In this document: piece by piece, positions 11,701-60,967 of the stretch
Layout of the letters: every line of letters starts with the position of its first letter
Position numbering within the stretch: position 1 is the first letter of the stretch
Origin: Corythoichthys intestinalis
Lineage: Eukaryota; Chordata; Actinopteri; Syngnathiformes; Syngnathidae
Length of the DNA stretch: 64,000 nucleotides
Reading direction: 5' to 3'
NCBI RefSeq assembly: GCF_030265065.1
Contig: NC_080397.1
Span: 24,310,501-24,374,500, forward strand
Made by a program: the position numbers and the translations under genes
Notes under the pieces: model-generated
Databases searched by the model: none
The model's input: the letters and a program-made list of their open reading frames with translations, nothing else
What the model was told of the DNA's origin: nothing

Positions 11701-14700
11701 AAGAAAGAGTGGACTGTCTGGGGTTTTGATTAGCTATAAAATTACCGGGGTTGAAACTTGCTTTTATTTACATTTTCTCTACTATTACACATCAGAGAAA
11801 TTTCAATTCTGCTTTCTTTCAATTCATCACACAAGATTCTTTCCGTTGGGATGCACATGATAGAAGTGTTAAGTGTCTTAGAGTATGGGTGAACCTTATA
11901 ATATCACTGGGGCCGAGTGGAGCAGGGCTGGGTTCGATCCCTTTTGTTTTGCCGTCCAAGCGATTGCCAGAGCCAGTAAAAGCCTAAGGATACAACACAT
12001 TGTAATTACTAGGTTTGCACAAAATCTACAGTGATACAACCACGTCAAAGATGAAACGATACAGTCTGTGGAGAAATAAAAATTGGCTACGGTGTGCTTG
12101 CTTCAGGCTGTTTAATAGTCATTCCTGAAAAATTATATGTGGCGGAAAACACAGACAAGACTGAAAAAGCAGTTTCTGCTCTTGCAACCCTCTATAAAAT
12201 AAACTGCTGTATTTTAAGCCAAAAGAACTGTTATGTTTGATAGAACAATATGTCTGTATGCTGCCAGAGCAGATTCATAGCCTATTAAGCCCCTGAACTT
12301 TTTAAATTTTTCCCTTTTACCCTGGAAACCCCTGTTTACAGACGTCGTGCAACCGCTTTTGTTTCAACCCAGCCATAAAAAGAAGGTAAGTAATTATATT
12401 ATTTAAAATGTCTGTCATTTTTAGCTTTGAATCATTATTCGATGTCCAATATTTCGTAAAAAAAAAAAAAAAAACTTAAAAAAAATTATTCACTCGCATA
12501 TTTTAAACTTTTAAACAAATTACGTCAGAATGAAAAATTTGGTGTGTGTAAAAAAGTCACAGATATCTGCCCCATAACTATCGCTTAATTTTTTTTTTGT
12601 TACTTTCGCATTTTACCCGATATGTTAGATGATAAATGATCGCTCCAAACAAAGAAAAATTGGAAAAAAAAAAAAAAAAACATTTAAAAGGGTAAATATA
12701 TGAAAAAGAACATCTCGACCACTCCTTGATGTCTGCAATTTCTGCATCTCGACCCTTGTTATATTACCATGTTTCACCCATAAAATTCCAAAAAAATCCA
12801 GCCGTGGCCATTCACAGGCGTGTCTTGACACTCAGTGATACATGCTACAAGGAGTTTTGGGATCGAAACAAGGTAAGTACGCGATAATATCTCGTCAAAG
12901 TCGCATGCTCTCACTTCCAGATAGGGTTTTGCTGTTTATTTCATTCATTTTTTTTTTTAAATGCCCTCCTGTTCAAAATTTTTCCCCCCCCAGAAAATTG
13001 AGATTCGAAGCTTTCCAATGATGTATCACATATGCATATCTGACAATTTTGAAAGTTGGCCAAATTGGGGGTCTCAGAACGAAACTTCAAGTCACCTGAG
13101 TGTTTTCCGCCATATACATAATTTTAATGCAGAATAAGAATAAAAGCCTGTTGTGTATTTTATTCTAATTCCTATCAATTTGATTCCTGGTTGAAGGTTA
13201 CTGCACATATCTGGAACTTAAAAGAAATTGTATTCTTTCCATATTGAACCGATAAGAATAGTATCAAAATCTGAATGTTTCTATCATGAAATGACTTACT
13301 CTAAAGCGCGTGTCCATATCGGCGTAAGTGCTTGGGTCAGCCTCTTCCTCCTAAGAAAATAAAAACCAAACATTTTATGTCGCAGTTGAAGACGTACAAG
13401 CTTACAAATCAAAATTTGGTACATACGGTCGGTTCTTCCTGGTGCTGAGACCGGCGTTCAGGCTCTTTGTAACCCAAAGGAGCATCAAAATCCACCTGGG
13501 ATTGAGCGCAAATAATTAAAATAACTTCCTGTGGCAGTGAAGCCTACTTTAATCACATGCTGGATGTGGAATCATGCTTACATTCATATCACACTCGATT
13601 ATGGATACCGCTTTGTCTGGTTTTGTCTCCATTACTCGCAGCTCATAAATCTAGAGGGATTAAAAAATTAATACGTAAAAAGTGGAACCAATCTGTTATT
13701 TGCTGAAAAACTATTAAAATATTCCCTTAGCAATACAAATATTTCTTTGCCATGATTTGTAAGCAGAGGTGGGTGGAGTAGCCAAAAAATATTCAATTAA
13801 GAGTCGTTGTATTTCAAAATATTATTACTCAATTAAAAGTAAAAGTCTTTTTTTTTCTCAGCACATCAGCTATATGAACTGTTATTACACTGTGCTGTAA
13901 CCTATAACATGACCATATTAGGCCAAAAACACACAAAAATCATTGGTTTCTGAATTCAAATGAGAAAAATCCGCAAAAATGAAACATCACCCGTCCAAAC
14001 AGCATGAGTTCCCTCTAGTGGAGAAAACATATTTCCTACCATGAAATTAAAAAGATCATATCACCGGTTTTCCATGCCACATAAAAACTGGGAGAAATGT
14101 TTTAATCGTCACTTTAGAATACTGTTAAGGTAATTTGAAATAGTCTTTTTTTATGGCGATTTAAAGACATCACGTGATTGAAAATGCTAGCGTGATCATA
14201 CGACTTCCCACTGCTAGCTAGCGTGGCCGAGGTGGGTAGTACTGTGTTACATTTACTCAGTTACATTTACTTGTGTAACTGGGCAAAATGTACTTCTAGC
14301 TTGCCGTTCTATGATCACGGTGGTCTGTTCAATCACGTGGCATCATTAAAGCACCGTAAAAAAATTAAGTATTTGGCATAGAGCGCTGCCGTCCACATGA
14401 CTCGAAAACACGGATTTTAACCTCTCTCCTAGTTTTTATTTGGCACCGATTGAGCACGGAAAAACCAGAGATATGATCCTTTTCAATTTCATAATAGGAA
14501 ATGTGTTTTCTCCACCAGAGGGCACTCATGCTCTTTGGACCAAATATACTTCATTTTGGTATTTTTCCAATCACTGGAATTCAACGGGTTTTTTTTTTTT
14601 GTATTTCTTTGGCTTAATGTTGTTATGCAATAGGTTATAGTTTTCTTCTTCAAAGTATAATAATAGCAGTTCACATAGATACAAAAATACCATTGCTTAA

Positions 14701-17700
14701 AATAAAAATCAAACATCATAAGCAGTTACTCACAATTTTACTAACTACTTGAGTAGTCTTTTCACCAAATACTTTTTTTTACTTGTACTTGAATACATTT
14801 TTGGATGGCTACTTTTACTTGGGTAATAATATTTTGAAGTAACACTACTCAAGTAAAATTTTTGGCTACTCTACCCACCTCTGGTCAAAGGACAGTATTG
14901 TTACATCAGATTGGTATAAAGGAGTCACGTGATTCTTGTTGCGATGTCTCATGGATGAAATTGGTAAAGCCACTGTGGACATCTTTGGCAAAAATAAAGT
15001 CAAATCTAACATGTAGAATAAAAAGGGAAAATGTAACGACTCTCAACTAGCCCAAAGTAGCAGAAAAGAGTAGCATTTGTTCTTCACAAATCTACTCAAG
15101 TGAAAAGTATGGCATGGTAAAACTACTCTTAGAAGTACGTCTCAAAACATTACTCAAGTAAATGTAATGGAGTAAATGTAACGTGTTATTATCCACTTCT
15201 GGGTATTGTTTTGTGTACCTTTTCATTATAATTGATGGCAATGACATCACCAGTGGTCAAGCAGGCAAAATTTCTCAATGCATTCTCCAGCCTGAAAAAG
15301 AGGTTTCAAAATGTATAAAAAAAACACATTCCATTCCACTATGTTGAAAAGAATCACTTGAGTGTCGTTTAGCACAACTCCTTACACTGCTTTGGGGTTT
15401 GTTATGTCCAAAAAGTCAGGACTCTGTGGCTGGAACTTGGAGTAGGTTGCCACCATCAGGTTAACGCTCTCAACCTGGACTAGCCCACCTTCCTCCAGCA
15501 GCAGATTCTGCATCATCTGAGGAGAAAACAAAAGATCAGATGATGATCCTACGAGGCAGACTTCTGCATCTCGCACTGTTTAGCGACGGTTCTGTGCATC
15601 GCTCACCCAGTGCGGCAGGTAGCAGATTCCCTCATCTGCCACAAACTCTAGAACACCACAGTGAGTCATTCGGTCTGAGTTCTTGTTGGTCAGCTTGAAC
15701 AGCATCGGGTAGGTGATATTAAGTCTGCCTGTTAATGTGGACAAGATTGGGTTAGGAATACATGCAAAATCGATGTATGTATCTTTTAACGGCATACGAT
15801 ATGGAAAGTTTAACACTTACTGAGCTGGTCGAGTGCTGAAGGTGGCATTATGACTGAGGGAAAATAAATGAGCGAGTTAAGACTTGATTATAATGCTATG
15901 ATTGTTAAAATAAATAAATAAAAAACATTTTTTTATTCTAAATCCATAAATATTATTCATCCTGGATTATTCATGCCTCAATTTGGCAGCATGTTTCCTG
16001 GTGACTAAAGCCCCCTTAACACTTATATCCCGGTAAATTCCCATTTAAGGTGACGCAGAATTTAGCAGTGTCATGGCTTTCAAACATGGGGAAATGTCCC
16101 GGGAATAAACTGGGTTGCTTGTGTGAAAGTGGCTCTGATTTATCACGGGTTGGAGTCTCGGTGCTCTCTATGCGGGGCGGGCGGCTGGCGCAATTTTATA
16201 ACCCGGACGTTACGTCATTTTTGGTCGGCACCGACTGTCACATTCTGTTGGTCACATCGTGTTTTGTTACAGAGCCGGATGTGGGAGCGTTCCCGACGTC
16301 ATACCTGCAGCAAATTCAAGCTCATCGAGACTATTTAAACCCAGGCGATCCAAGAGAAGGGTGCCGAGATATTAACTTGCTGGGCGCCATTCTAGACCTG
16401 GTACTCTCGAATTTCGTGCATTTGCTAGCTTGTTTGTCTGCCGCCCTCGTTTTGAAATCCTCTACGTTGTGCTGGTATTTGAGTGTATTTATTTTGTTGT
16501 CTTATTGGCTCTGTCTACCGCTTAGGCCAGTATTACTGATCCCCGTTAACCTATAGTACTGTTACGGAGCTATTGTGTTATTCCCCCTTTTTCGCGATTG
16601 CTTGTATTTTTGTTTGTATTTAATAAACCCTTGAATGCTCCCTCCATTGTTTTCTGCTTTGAGGTTTTCCACAGTTGCAGACCCTAACATCGGCAAAAAA
16701 AAAAAAACCACACACATTTCCAAAGAGACGATGGACTCTCTTCCTCAGCTCTACGATCCAGCAGCAATTTAATTTCGTTATGTTTTCAGTTTAATTTTGC
16801 CATTTCCAGTTTGCCATGTTGATAATTGTCATGTATGATTACCTCTTTTCGTCTTACTGCGAAGAAAGACGAAATGGCGATCGGCCCGCCTTAGGCATGT
16901 GCCGATTACTGGTTTGAAGGTATACCGTGGTATAAACGTCAATGTTTCAAAACCGCAAAAATTTTCCGTCATACCGTCCCAAAGATATTAGCTATTTTTT
17001 ATGTCCCAAAAATGCATGGACAAATCCCTCGCTTGCAGCTGTAAAGCGCAAGCCTCCCCCACCTGTTGTTACTCAGTGTCCGTGAATCAACTGTGCTACA
17101 CAACGACTGGAGGAGGTGAAACTCCTGAACTTTTTCCCCCATCGAAGAAAACGAAATCGCTGGTATGGGAATACTTCGGTGACGGAAAAGTTATAGACGG
17201 CTGCGGCTTACAGGGGGCCAACCAACATGTAAAACCTTTTTGCGGTGGGTTGCTGCCGAGGAAGCAATACCTCCAATATGAGTTCACATGTATACAAAAT
17301 TAAAGGTTAGTAAACACTGTCATTTAATTTCATTTAGAATATTTCAGTTATTTTTTTATTTTTTATTTTTTAAAGTATTGTAACTTAACATTATACTTAT
17401 GTTCCAATTTGCTAATTGCTAATATGTTTGAATCCTTAACAATGGAAAAAAGTTTTTTTTTTTTTTTTTTAAACCTAGTTATTACAATGTAACACATTTT
17501 AGAGCTGTAATTGCAATACCGTGAAACTGATATTTTTGCCTAAGGTTATCATACCATCAGAATCTCATACCGGCTCATGCTTAGCCATAATATTTACGTC
17601 ATCAGCTGTGACCCTGGAATCAACACACAGGCCTTGTCCCTGGAAAGTCCTGGAGATAATACTAAGACGCGACCAGTTAAATGTCTGCGTAATCTCTGTG

Positions 17701-18499
17701 TCAGTTGACCCGGGAAATTGCTTTAACACACAAGGGCTACCCGTTTACTCACAGGATTTTAACGGTGTAATGGTATATGTGAAAGGGTCCTTAGCCTTTG
17801 CAGCTATCACACTGCAGAGCAGGTTTCATTTCCGTCAGCTTTCCAGACACACAAAGAATGATGTGGCAATTCTATTGTTTTTTTACTCACAGATTCTGTA
17901 AAGGACTTCATTACAACTATGGCCGTTGTGAAAGGTGATGTGAGCAACTGCCAAAATTCAATGTTTTTTGTTAGGTGAGGTGAGTTGGACTCGCTGTCAT
18001 CATGGAGCAAGGTTTTGTTCGTTTTGCTCGTAAGTCAAAGCACAACCCCAAAAAAGTCACTAACCACGTAAGTCAAGCTATCATTGCAATTTTCCTCCCG
18101 AACCAGTTCACACTACCTAACAATATCAAAGATAGATCATGAAAGGCTTACTTTTGCCTCCTTTCTCCACGTCGGAACGGTCGTTCGGACCGGCCAACAT
18201 GGACACAGAGTAGCATCGATACTGAGTGGAAAAGCGGTTCTGGAAGCCACGGGACATCGGGTGGTCAAAGACCTGAAAGGAAAACTGGGTTGGGGAAGCA
18301 AACTTGTTACGACCAGCAAAACGTTGTCCCAGGAAAAAAAAAGAAAAGATGGTGGTTTGCTTGCGTTAAGTTTCATGATGACGGTGCGAGGTTTGCCGTG
18401 TTGTTGTTCGTTAACGGAAGCTAGCTCTGCAGTATCGAGTCGGGGTAGTTTTGACGGCTTCATCAGCAGCGAAAAATGAAAGGAAGTATTACTTACCAT
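8743..18499 (-). CDS. ufd1: Ubiquitin recognition factor in ER-associated degradation protein 1
   Basis: UFD1 pairs with NPL4 as ubiquitin-binding adaptor of the p97/VCP segregase. Twelve coding exons on the minus strand: 18497-18499 (ATG only), 18152-18272, 15821-15853, 15607-15728, 15386-15516, 15219-15291, 13582-13650, 13427-13495, 13300-13350, 11895-11983, 8897-8981, 8743-8817. They total 921 bases (306 residues; human has 307) and all phases join. The double-psi barrel part reads [39 protein letters not shown] and [16 protein letters not shown]. The C-terminal binding region follows, with GSGNRLDGK and [10 protein letters not shown], ending [14 protein letters not shown]. Odd points: the only in-frame ATG is the last codon of exon 1, so the usual MFSFN start is absent; and the usual DIKRGIPNY reads DIIRGIPNY across an exon joint. 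The introns are transposon-filled but the coding sequence looks intact. Confidence 0.95.
9589..10321 (-). mobile_element. hAT (Charlie-like) fragment with transposase N-terminus
   Basis: Exact 8-bp target duplication CCTAACCC at 9581-9588 and 10322-10329. The ends AGGGGTGTCCAAAC and TTTGGACATGTCTGT are imperfect inverted repeats. On the minus strand, 9796-10008 encodes a remnant: [18 protein letters not shown], then [14 protein letters not shown]. This resembles the N-terminal zinc-finger part of the Charlie-type transposase from which the mammalian GTF2IRD2 C-terminus derives. The catalytic part is missing, so it is non-autonomous. Confidence 0.88.
10554..10606. repeat. (TG)n microsatellite with GC interruptions
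   Basis: Alternating TG/CG run ending in TGGGTGGGCGCGCG. It lies inside the outer hAT element. Confidence 0.9.
10976..11894. other. ufd1 intron remainder
   Basis: A/T-rich intron sequence after the nested hAT pair and before exon 10. Nothing recognised. Confidence 0.5.
12128..13125. mobile_element. Inverted-repeat element of unknown family
   Basis: The left end AATTATATGTGGCGGAAAAC reappears inverted at the right (GTTTTCCGCCATATACATAATT). The roughly 1-kb inside has no clear open frame. It contains two AAGGTAAGTA words that look like splice donors, several poly-A runs and a GGGATCGAAACAAGG stretch. I see no target duplication I can vouch for. A MITE in the ufd1 intron between 11984 and 13299 is the simplest reading. 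Confidence 0.55.
13764..15201. mobile_element. hAT-like MITE, CAGAGGTGGG family, outer copy
   Basis: It starts CAGAGGTGGGTGGAGTAG and ends ATCCACTTCTG, related to the other copies of the family. It is interrupted by a second, inverted copy of the same family (14227-14883). The two outer halves rejoin in the order seen in the uninterrupted left-edge copy. It lies in a ufd1 intron. No coding potential. Confidence 0.75.
14227..14883. mobile_element. hAT-like MITE, same family, inserted in inverse orientation
   Basis: It starts CCGAGGTGGGTAG and ends CTACCCACCTCTG. Its inside matches the left-edge copy, including the GTGTTTTCTCCACCAGAGGG block in reverse sense relative to the host copy. The target duplication is not clear. 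Confidence 0.75.
15854..16892. other. ufd1 intron segment, unassigned
   Basis: A moderately GC-rich stretch (16000-16640) ends with a run containing AATAAACCCTTGAATGC, which resembles the tail of a dispersed element. I cannot assign a class. The open frames here show no known domain. Confidence 0.3.
16893..17590 (+). mobile_element. hAT remnant with BED-finger-like transposase start
   Basis: The ends AGGCATGTGCCGATTACTGG and TACCGGCTCATGCTTA are partial inverted repeats. On the plus strand around 17130-17200 the frame reads [16 protein letters not shown], which matches the start of the BED zinc finger of ZBED-type hAT transposases. The finger itself is degraded and the catalytic part missing. 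No convincing target duplication, so old. Confidence 0.65.
17591..18151. other. ufd1 intron between exons 2 and 3, right part
   Basis: Intron sequence ending at the GTAAGC donor of exon 2. Nothing recognised. Confidence 0.45.
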
Positions 18500-18640
18500 T
18501 TCGACGTGGTCGTCTTTGTTCCCTCGAAACACCCAAAAGAAAAATCAGAGCGTGTTTTAGGCTATCCTGACATTTACACTGAAGCAGAGTACTTCCACTG
18601 TTGTCTTCCGCCCTAACCGGAAGTACACGTGTGCATGATT
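18500..18640 (-). promoter_or_regulatory. ufd1 promoter/5' UTR with ETS-type sites
   Basis: CCGGAAGT on the plus strand at 18617-18624 and CGGAAG on the minus strand at 18605-18610 flank the likely start region upstream of exon 1. ETS sites are usual in TATA-less housekeeping promoters. The transcription start is not defined by sequence. Confidence 0.45.
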
Positions 18641-20232
18641 GCCCGCCCTTCCCTGTGACATCATTAATACCGATTACACCATGTTACAGAAAAAAATGTT
18701 CCTAATCATTTTTTTTTAACTACTTGGGTCCAATGTTTCAATAATATTTGATAATAGCAGTATTCAAAAAATTAAACAACACAATATAACAAAAGAAAAA
18801 CAATACATATAGTGATAAATCTTTAAATAATAATGAAATAATTTTTCTAATGTGCCTTATGCCCGTTTCACTGTTTCCTATGATGCGGTAATTTCACCAT
18901 GGTCTCGCATAAACACGTACACTTAGCTCAATTGCAAGCTAGCGGCTATTTACAGAGTTTAGATGATGTACTGCTAAAGCTAAATCATACTGTATCATTA
19001 GCCAGGCCTGTTGTTTTAAAAATATTTTCAGTACTCAGTTAGGTGTGGATTAGTGTCAGTTAAATTTATTCCCTCTCCCATTTTAGAGAAAGTTGGACAA
19101 AGTGTATGGCGGACTAAAATTATGTCTTGCTGATTTTCAAGGGATGTGAAGCACTTACACGTTGTGTTAAATTGTGCTGTTCAAATAAATTTGGCTTGCC
19201 TTAATATTTTACCTAGGGGTACCAAATTGGTCAGGAATGGCACTGGTCCAAACTCAATGGAAAAAGTGCTCTTAAAAAGGTAAAAGTTTGGTTTTGTTAA
19301 AATTAGAGGCTATTTACAAAATTTCCGATTTTACATCCTAGTTAAACATAAAATTATTTGTTTAATGTCATTTCTTTGTGTTTCAGGTCAAATTAAGTAT
19401 ATAAATGGAGAAGGAAAATGTACATATATATTAGAAAGTACAAGTCATGAAAAGTGGAAAATAGAATTTCAAAGTCGTGACCACAAACTCAAACTTTTTC
19501 TAAACTTTCTTTATATGTCAATGTGACAAAACTAGGAAATACCACTTAAAACCTGGGAACAATATATGTGTTGCATTATCGTGTATCACATGTAATTGTG
19601 CTCGTGTCTGTGTGAGTGTGTGTGTGTGTGTGTGCGTGTGTGTGGGTGTGTGCGCATGTTACCTTTGTCACAAAATGTCTGCGCTCATAAGCAATGTCAT
19701 TTTTTTTGTTGAAACATCATTTTCCTCATTTGTGTAAATACTTTGAGCAACAATCTCTTACATAAAGGTCATTTATACTAATTTTTTTTATATTAATAAT
19801 ATTAACATTATTGTATTCATGCTTACAATGAATAAATACATTTATAAATGATAACGTATTATTATATATTTTAAAACTATTTTAATCTGTAAGTGGTCTG
19901 ATGAGACCTAGGTTGAATTTTTATGCCAAAATTCACAAAGTATGTTTGGCATAAACACTGCTCAACAGTCATCAAAAGAAAACCATATTTCCATTAAAGT
20001 AGCCTGGTAGCATTTTGCTTTGAGGCTGTTGTTCTTCATAAAACAAGTAAACAGATGTCACATTTTTTAATGAGTCTTATGAAGACCAAATCAGAGCGTC
20101 ATGATTACTAGAACAACAATTCAAATGTGTTTTCTATTACACGATGCATATAGACAGAGTTTATAAAAGAGAAAGAAGCTAAAATGGTCATTAGATGACA
20201 ACCACAGCTTCTTTTGGTTCATAAATTGGCTT
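18641..20232. other. ufd1-dhx37 intergenic region
   Basis: It holds the dhx37 3' UTR at its right end and a (TG)n microsatellite at about 19612-19648. The rest is A/T-rich with no gene or recognised element. Confidence 0.5.
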
Positions 20233-40293
<20,061 letters not shown>

Positions 40294-40330
40294 CTCAACC
40301 TGAAGAAGGGAAAACCAGTATAGTATACAT

Positions 40331-41989
40331 TAAGGATGCAACAATACTCGGCTTTATATTGAACCATTCGATACGCCCTCTTCGATTCAATACGCAAAAA
40401 CATTCGATCCAAATGAAAAGCTCCCAAAATGGACTTTCCGAATTTATTTTTGTCGTCTTTCAGCATTTCAGGGGAGCCGATATGCTATCCCCACTCGTAC
40501 ATATTAAAGATAGACTGTCTTTACGAATACGTACAATAAAGTTCGCCAATACATTGTTGCCGACTTGGCTGCTACGAATAACCTCGCTTTGACAACAGAA
40601 AGGTTAAGACTGTGGGTCACACAGAGTTAACTCACGGTTAGATGATGAACAATGAGTGGCAAATTAAGAGCACTGTACTGCAAACTCGTCCTGTTTATGA
40701 AAGTCGATTCTCAAATGCTGGTGTTGTGCAGTAATGAGCAGACTTGACTTCTGTGGCGTTTGTTAACTTTTTTTAATGCCCGACAACACTCGCGCGCATA
40801 CACCAGAAATAATCAAGGAGTAGGGGTGTAACAGTACACAAAAATCTCGGTTCGGTACGTACCTCGGTTTTGAGGTCACGGCTCGGTTAATTTTCGGTAC
40901 AGTAAGAAAACAAAATGAAAAATATAAATGTGCTAGTTGTTTATTACACTTTTGTGCTTTCAACAATAGGAACATTAACCTATACACAGCTAGAATTCAG
41001 CTCAAAAAGTAGCGGGTATTTAAAGATAATAATCCAACAACAATTTGCCTTTCAGACCCCACGTATTGGTCAGCTTTCTTTCTGAAAGAAAGAAGAAAAA
41101 AAGAAGTCCTGTGCTAGAGAGAAAAGCAATCCCAATGACAAAGATTTTAACATGTATTTTACAAATGAAATGCCTAAATGAATCTTTTTTTTTCTTATGA
41201 ACGGTTTTCAAAAGCTTTATTGGTGGATTTTCTCAGGTTAAAGTGTCACACAGAAATTAATAAATTTAATTGCGTAAGCAGGATCTGTGTATTACCGGTA
41301 TTCTTTTTAAATACAGGTGTTTTAGCTCATTTCAATTTATTTTATTTAAATGGGCTATTATTTATTTTATTATGTGTTTATATTTTACAAATGTGATGTA
41401 TTCATTTATATTGTATATTTTATGGTGTATAACTTTAGTTCCTATGTGAATATTAGTTAGTATTTGTTTTGTTGTGGTAGAGTGGTTTTGTATTGAACAC
41501 GGGGCCGTGTTGGTTATGATTATAGCAGAGAAGACAGCAGTAAATCAACAAAGACAAGTCAAATACAAATACATGTACCGTTACACCCTTATCAAGGAGC
41601 AACCGAGATGTGCTACATCAGATTCCTCTCAACTCCCATGTCATTGGCTGCGTGAGCACAGAGTGATCATAGGACGCATAGACCATATACTCGATCGTGA
41701 ATTAAAAACTGCCATGACTGAATGGAAGTGAAGCAGGCCAAATCAATCCATACCACTGACTAAGATAATGCTGCAAATATTGTTAATTCAGTACTTAACA
41801 CAGATGGACTTGAAATATTATGCACTATAATGCATGTTTAAATGACGGCATTGTTATTTTTGGCTTGTTAGCAAAATAGAAAAAACATTTTTTTTTAAAA
41901 CTTGTATTTTTTGTTTCAGAGCATTAAATGTACTGAATCGAATCGAAAATCGTACTGAACGGTGACTTAGCTGTATCGTTGCATCCCGA
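40331..41989. mobile_element. hAT element in dhx37 5' UTR intron, outer member of nested pair
   Basis: Exact 8-bp target duplication GTATACAT at 40323-40330 and 41990-41997. Ends TAAGGATGCAACAATAC and GTATCGTTGCATCCCGA. It is split by 40821-41591. The non-coding body has a sister copy at 49561-50318. Confidence 0.92.
40821..41591. mobile_element. hAT MITE nested inside 40331-41989
   Basis: Exact 8-bp target duplication TCAAGGAG at 40813-40820 and 41592-41599. Ends TAGGGGTGTAACAGTAC and GTACCGTTACACCCTTA. Its 771 bp contain no coding region. Confidence 0.94.
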
Positions 41990-42968
41990 GTATACATGCA
42001 CGCATTAACTCAAAGACTGCCACTAACGGCGACAGACGTCCAATCCCTTTTGACTGGAAAGTTCAATCAAAAGGAATTGTACGTCCAGCGACGTCAATAG
42101 CATTGTAACATGATCATTTACTTTAAACACTCCCAAATCAAAAACATTGGAGCACTAGCATGCATGAAATACGCCGGAAAATATTGAACCACGCCCTCCC
42201 TTACGCTGAAAAACGTTCGGACCGCGTCCCAAAAAATTATAAAACTTACAAACCGTTTATTTCCAAAGAGCAAATAATGTCACAGAACCAGCGAAAGCTC
42301 TTACTTGCTTCAAGCTCACGTGTAAACATGAGTTAGTACGTCAACCAAAAGCATCCGTAACGAAAGCATTCACCTTACAACGGTTCCGCTTCCGAGCAAA
42401 ACTCAACTAAAGCACGCACAAGGCACAAAACATTATCATGAATACCTAAAGTCGTTTTCTTTCAACGAAAATATTATTTAATTGAACGTTCCCCTCTTTT
42501 AAGAGGAATGGTTTACTTCCTTTCTTATTGCTCCGCAATAAAATGCTTCTGCCTCAAAGCAAAGGAAAACAAATGAGCGACTTCGCGACGGTAGGTAGCA
42601 GGTAGTACAGCTATTTGGTGTCTTTCCCATCATGCAACCCTGGTCGAAATGGAAAAAAGACTGGCCCTACATGGCTTTGGACTGGCGAAAGTGGAACGTT
42701 TTTCCTCGCGGATTTTTTTCTATGTGCGCGCCTTGTTTTTCCTCACTTAATTCACTTAATTAAACCGACGCCTCGACGACGTGTCCAGCATTAGCTACAT
42801 AACGGACTCAAGCCTCAGTCAATCTACAAGTCTCGGGACTCGTTGTTTTGCCGCCTACTTTGGCCTAGCCTAGCCTAGCCTGGCTGGACAGTGTAGGTAC
42901 ACAATCCGCTCTACACCGGCCGCTAACAAAGCTGCGAAGCACGTTGTCAATCAAATCAAGTGGAGAAA
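41990..42968. promoter_or_regulatory. dhx37 / zinc-finger gene shared upstream region
   Basis: The two genes are divergent here. The dhx37 coding exon begins just after an acceptor (about 40300), so a non-coding first exon must lie upstream. Minus-strand donor candidates GTAAGTTT (near 42249) and GTAAGAGC (near 42304) would fit; the choice cannot be made from sequence. The short dispersed repeat occupies about 42008-42107. From 42550 the sequence becomes richer in CG, as expected at a promoter. Confidence 0.4.

Positions 42969-60967
<17,999 letters not shown>

Noticed and set aside
14219-14891. 8-bp target duplication for the inner CAGAGGTGGG copy
   Set aside because: Flanks TAGCGTGG and GTCAAAGG do not match well enough to claim.
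16050-16556. 168-codon frame in a ufd1 intron
   Set aside because: No known motif, no supporting splice sites and located in repeat-like sequence.
16560-16690. Possible LTR-like stretch with AATAAA
   Set aside because: No paired repeat, primer-binding site or coding part was seen, so no such element is claimed.
18641-20232. A gene between ufd1 and dhx37
   Set aside because: No frame with recognisable protein or splice structure; only 3' UTR, microsatellite and A/T-rich DNA.
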